64,000 nt of DNA from Paramecium octaurelia (Eukaryota > Ciliophora > Oligohymenophorea > Peniculida > Parameciidae): NCBI GenBank assembly GCA_905182995.1, contig CAJJDP010000106.1, positions 194,036 to 258,035 on the forward strand, read 5' to 3'. Below the pieces are notes generated by a model. That model saw nothing but the letters and a program-made list of their open reading frames with translations. It searched no databases and was not told the origin of the DNA. A program made the translations under genes and the position numbers. Below are positions 61,489 to 64,000 of this stretch, piece after piece. Each line of letters begins with the position of its first letter. Positions within the stretch are counted from its first letter, which is position 1.

Positions 61489-61948
61489 TTTGTAACAAGT
61501 ACTTAATTGGTTAGCCTTCCTCTGAAATCAAGAATTTGCAGAAGTCCTATTTGATTTGTCTTCCATTAGCCAACTTCTCATCATATAATTCAGGGGTTTG
61601 TCTCTTGAGAAATTTGTATAATGGATGGGTATATTACCCATTCAATTCCACTTTCTAATAGACTTTGAATCCTTGTAATTTATCAGCAATCTGCTAATAA
61701 GTGAATGTGTGATCGCATTTAGGAAAGAGGAGTACTTGATACGGTAGAGATTTCAAATAATTCAATTGATCATTCAATTCAGGAGAATCGATTGCAACAT
61801 TAACTATGACTACTTTTTGACCCTTATATTGAGAGAGTGATTCTTCGGACTTATTAATATCGATGACATTGATTTCGTGTATCGATTTAAATGAAGTTTC
61901 AACAGGAGAATCCAAAAACCATAACTTTCGTATTCCCGAATTTCCCAT
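61475..61948 (-). CDS. Glutathione peroxidase-like protein lacking the catalytic Cys/Sec
   Basis: A 157-residue, intron-free protein with the GPx/thioredoxin-like frame: YKGQKVVIVNVAIDSPELND matches the strand and helix that in true GPx carry NVASxCG/U. HPLYKFLKRQTPE and IKQDFCKFLISEEGQP match the family C-terminal blocks (PLYKFLK; IKWNFTKFLV). At the active-site position it reads AIDSPE, so the peroxidatic Cys or selenocysteine is absent. The Gln and Trp of the catalytic triad are also not evident. No TGA lies inside the frame. It is probably a non-enzymatic relative. It starts MGNSG and could be N-myristoylated, though the context is weak. Confidence 0.8.
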
Positions 61949-62017
61949 AATTAATTTATTAATTTTTATATTTTCCCGTTATATATAAATATATATATAT
62001 ATATTAATTCGTTAAAG

Positions 62018-62957
62018 ATGGACGACAAACTCTAAGAATTGTTCCAAAAAACGTTGATGGAAAATTCAAATGTGAACATCTAGAAGATTGTATAAGGATA
62101 GGCAAGAGTGATACAATAGAATGCTCAACCGCTGGGTTAAAAGAATGACGCCATTTCAATAAAAGATGTTTAGAAGAAGTTGGAGGCCATTGAAAAGAAT
62201 TTAATGATCTAGGATTCAGCCAGGAAAAGAAGGACTTCTCGTTTTCATTCGAAAAGAAGTAGCATTAAAATCAATACTTAAAATGGATCAAATTCTCCTT
62301 CTCCATATTAATTGGATATTGAAGATGCAAAGGATTATGAGGCTGATATTTTAAGAAAAGAGAATCAGCGATTAAAAGTATGTCTAAGGTATTCTAAATA
62401 GGAACGTTTAGAGTAGCTGAGATCATAGAGTGGCGATGATAACTCAGATGATTTGAATAGAGAAAGGGAGAATCTCTAGAAAATGAAATTGGAATATCAA
62501 AGTAAGGATGAGGAATTCAAAATTCTGCATAATAAATTAGATCTCTTAGAAATTGATTTAAATAAAAAACATTCACAATTATTATTACAATCTAAAAAAT
62601 TGGAAGTTTAATAATAGACTCTGCAAAAGAATGTATAATATAGTAGATTAATAATAAATAGGAAGAATAAATTAAAGAAAAGAGAGATTGCATTGATGCA
62701 TTACAATAACAAATCAATTTAAATATATCATAAGTGATTTCTCTCAATAAGTTTTATATATATTTGATATTTGTAGAAGCGAATTAAAACAAAAATTACC
62801 TTAAAAACTTGGAGTCTAATTAGATGTTGTTGAATAGCTTATATTATCCACTTTTAAGGAAAGATAAGTAGCATAATAAGAATACCTATGTTTGAGATAA
62901 CTGAAGAATGTGATTAAAGACCAATAAAAAGAATATTTAAAGAAGATCTAAATCTGA
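62018..62957 (+). CDS. Coiled-coil protein
   Basis: A 294-residue hydrophilic protein. A Ser/Arg-rich patch (RKRRTSRFHSKRSSIK) at about 75-90 precedes a long coiled coil (DYEADILRKENQRLK; KLEYQSKDEEFKILHNKLD). Introns: 62633..62661 (29 nt) and 62751..62776 (26 nt); both are needed to reach the C-terminal helix LDVVEQLILSTFKERQ, and they give an exact codon multiple. There is no membrane segment or known domain. It starts 69 bp from the divergent GPx-like gene and ends 8 bp from the convergent last gene. Confidence 0.83.
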
Positions 62958-62965
62958 ATAACTTA

Positions 62966-64000
62966 TCAATCATCATGATCCACATGAACTTATTAAATAC
63001 TTTTAAAGTACTAAACAAAATTAATTGGAGAGAACTTTTATTCTTCCCTTTTAACTTATTTTAGTTATTATCTTAACGTTTGTTTTTTCCCACCAATTGT
63101 GTTTCCCAAGAGGTTTGTTATTTAACTGGACAGATGCGGTAATTCAACTCTGGGATCATAAGGTGGTTCATCTCCATCAGTAAACGAGTCCTCTAATTTC
63201 TACTTCAAAGATTTGAAGTCGTTGATCATACACTTATCTACTCCTCGTATATCTGTGTCATTGGGAGGCAATGCTTGTTTCATATCGTTTCCAATAACCA
63301 AGTAAACATACAATAGAAATCCATCTAATTTAGATGTTAGTTCTTTAGCTCTTCTATCATCTATATCAATAGGTTTATCTCCCCTTATGATTGATAACTT
63401 CTCTGCAAGTCTGCCTACACTTTCAATAAATTCATGAAAATTCATCTGGTAGTGTTTGCTAGAATAGAGTTCATCCTTTTGAGTTATCATTGATTGTAAA
63501 TAAATTAGATAGCATTCTCTTTCACTCAAGTCATCACAAATCAGCTTTGATTGCACAATCCAATCCTTAAAATCCTACACAGAAATATAATCATATTTGC
63601 ACACTTATTTATCCTTCTTACTCAATTTGCATATATATTTAAAAAGAGATTTCAACATAGCCAATCGGTCATTCAGTATGATGTCGCATTTTTAATTCCA
63701 TAGCCTACTCTTTCTCCACATTTAAGCCTAATCGAACTTTGCAAAGTAATCTTAGGCTTATTTAGTAACTAGGGTTATAGCCTCGGTCATGGTAGTACAA
63801 ATTCCTTGTCTGATATACTTATCATTACACATCCTTATCATTATTTCCAACAATTAGCAACGTACCAATCCCTTGTCAAATGCTTGTGGAAATGGAACAT
63901 CCTTAGCTGCAGTCGTTGAGGTAAAACTAATATCAATATCATTAGTCTTGTAACCATCCATCAATGAAGCCTAGACTAAAAAGTCGATATAGTCTTAAAT
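62966..64000 (-). CDS. Unknown helical protein (5' end outside window)
   Basis: The C-terminal 344 residues of a larger protein, in one uninterrupted frame. It is predominantly helical with regular hydrophobic spacing: FPQAFDKGLVRCQLLEIMIRM; ILNDRLAMLKSLFKYICKL; then DYISVQDFKDWIVQSKLI; and NFHEFIESVGRLAEKL. The alternation of 'F..F/FIE...R.A.K' segments recalls EF-hand-like folds without calcium-binding residues, as in some ciliary and adaptor proteins. No family was named with confidence. The stop lies 8 bp from the stop of the coiled-coil gene. Confidence 0.8.

Overview
This window looks like ciliate somatic (macronuclear) DNA, almost certainly from a Paramecium. Long frames are open only if TAA and TAG are read as glutamine and TGA is the sole stop. 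Dozens of GT...AG introns, nearly all 17-43 nt (typically GTA...TAG), restore frames that homology requires. Genes are packed with gaps of tens to a few hundred bases. Coordinates below were worked out by hand-translating both strands with this code and splicing the small introns. For most genes the spliced length is an exact multiple of three, which is the main internal check.

Layout. 1-5.0 kb: 3' part of a gene with HFxLG-type repeats, a Tyr/Ser-rich locus interrupted by in-frame TGAs, SmD3, a truncated haemoglobin, a decayed scramblase-like locus and an EF-hand protein. 5.0-14.3 kb: a large EAG-like K+ channel, a cyclin, a mitochondrial FtsH/m-AAA protease and a JmjN-JmjC-C5HC2 (KDM5-like) demethylase. 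14.6-24.7 kb: a small membrane protein, a Rab1-like GTPase, ER Hsp90 (GRP94), a VWA membrane-anchored protein and a protein kinase. 24.8-29 kb: a second K+ channel. 29.1-38.1 kb: one giant IP3-receptor/calcium-release-channel gene (about 2,999 aa). 38.1-49.5 kb: a TRAF/RING-type zinc-finger protein, an orphan DEAH-helicase C-terminal fragment, an ER membrane protein, coiled-coil proteins, a bZIP factor, a two-TM protein, a CXC (Tesmin/TSO1) protein, an unknown protein and COG5. 49.5-64 kb: an FG-nucleoporin, a jacalin-like lectin, an ePHD protein, an HTH protein, a PH-kinase, a DHHC palmitoyltransferase, Tim22, an RRM protein, a SET-domain protein, a GPx-like protein without its catalytic residue, a coiled-coil protein and a partial unknown gene.

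The genes form an ordinary eukaryotic mixture rather than one pathway. There are loose themes: calcium and membrane excitability (two channels, IP3R, EF-hand), secretory traffic (Rab1, COG5, GRP94, KxKxx protein, DHHC), chromatin (KDM5-like, ePHD, SET, CXC, bZIP) and mitochondrial import and quality control (Tim22, m-AAA).

Two assembly artefacts matter to any reader. A single n at 16890 and another at 27423 each sit between two exact copies of about 1.34 kb. They are best read as unmerged contig overlaps, so the second partial Rab/GRP94 and K+ channel copies are not real extra genes. I found no convincing tRNA, rRNA, CRISPR, transposon or telomere sequence. The most biologically unusual signals are a 185-nt palindromic intron in GRP94, a CCHC knuckle behind the CNBD of both K+ channels, a small two-member Cys-motif family, and the helicase and peroxidase relics.
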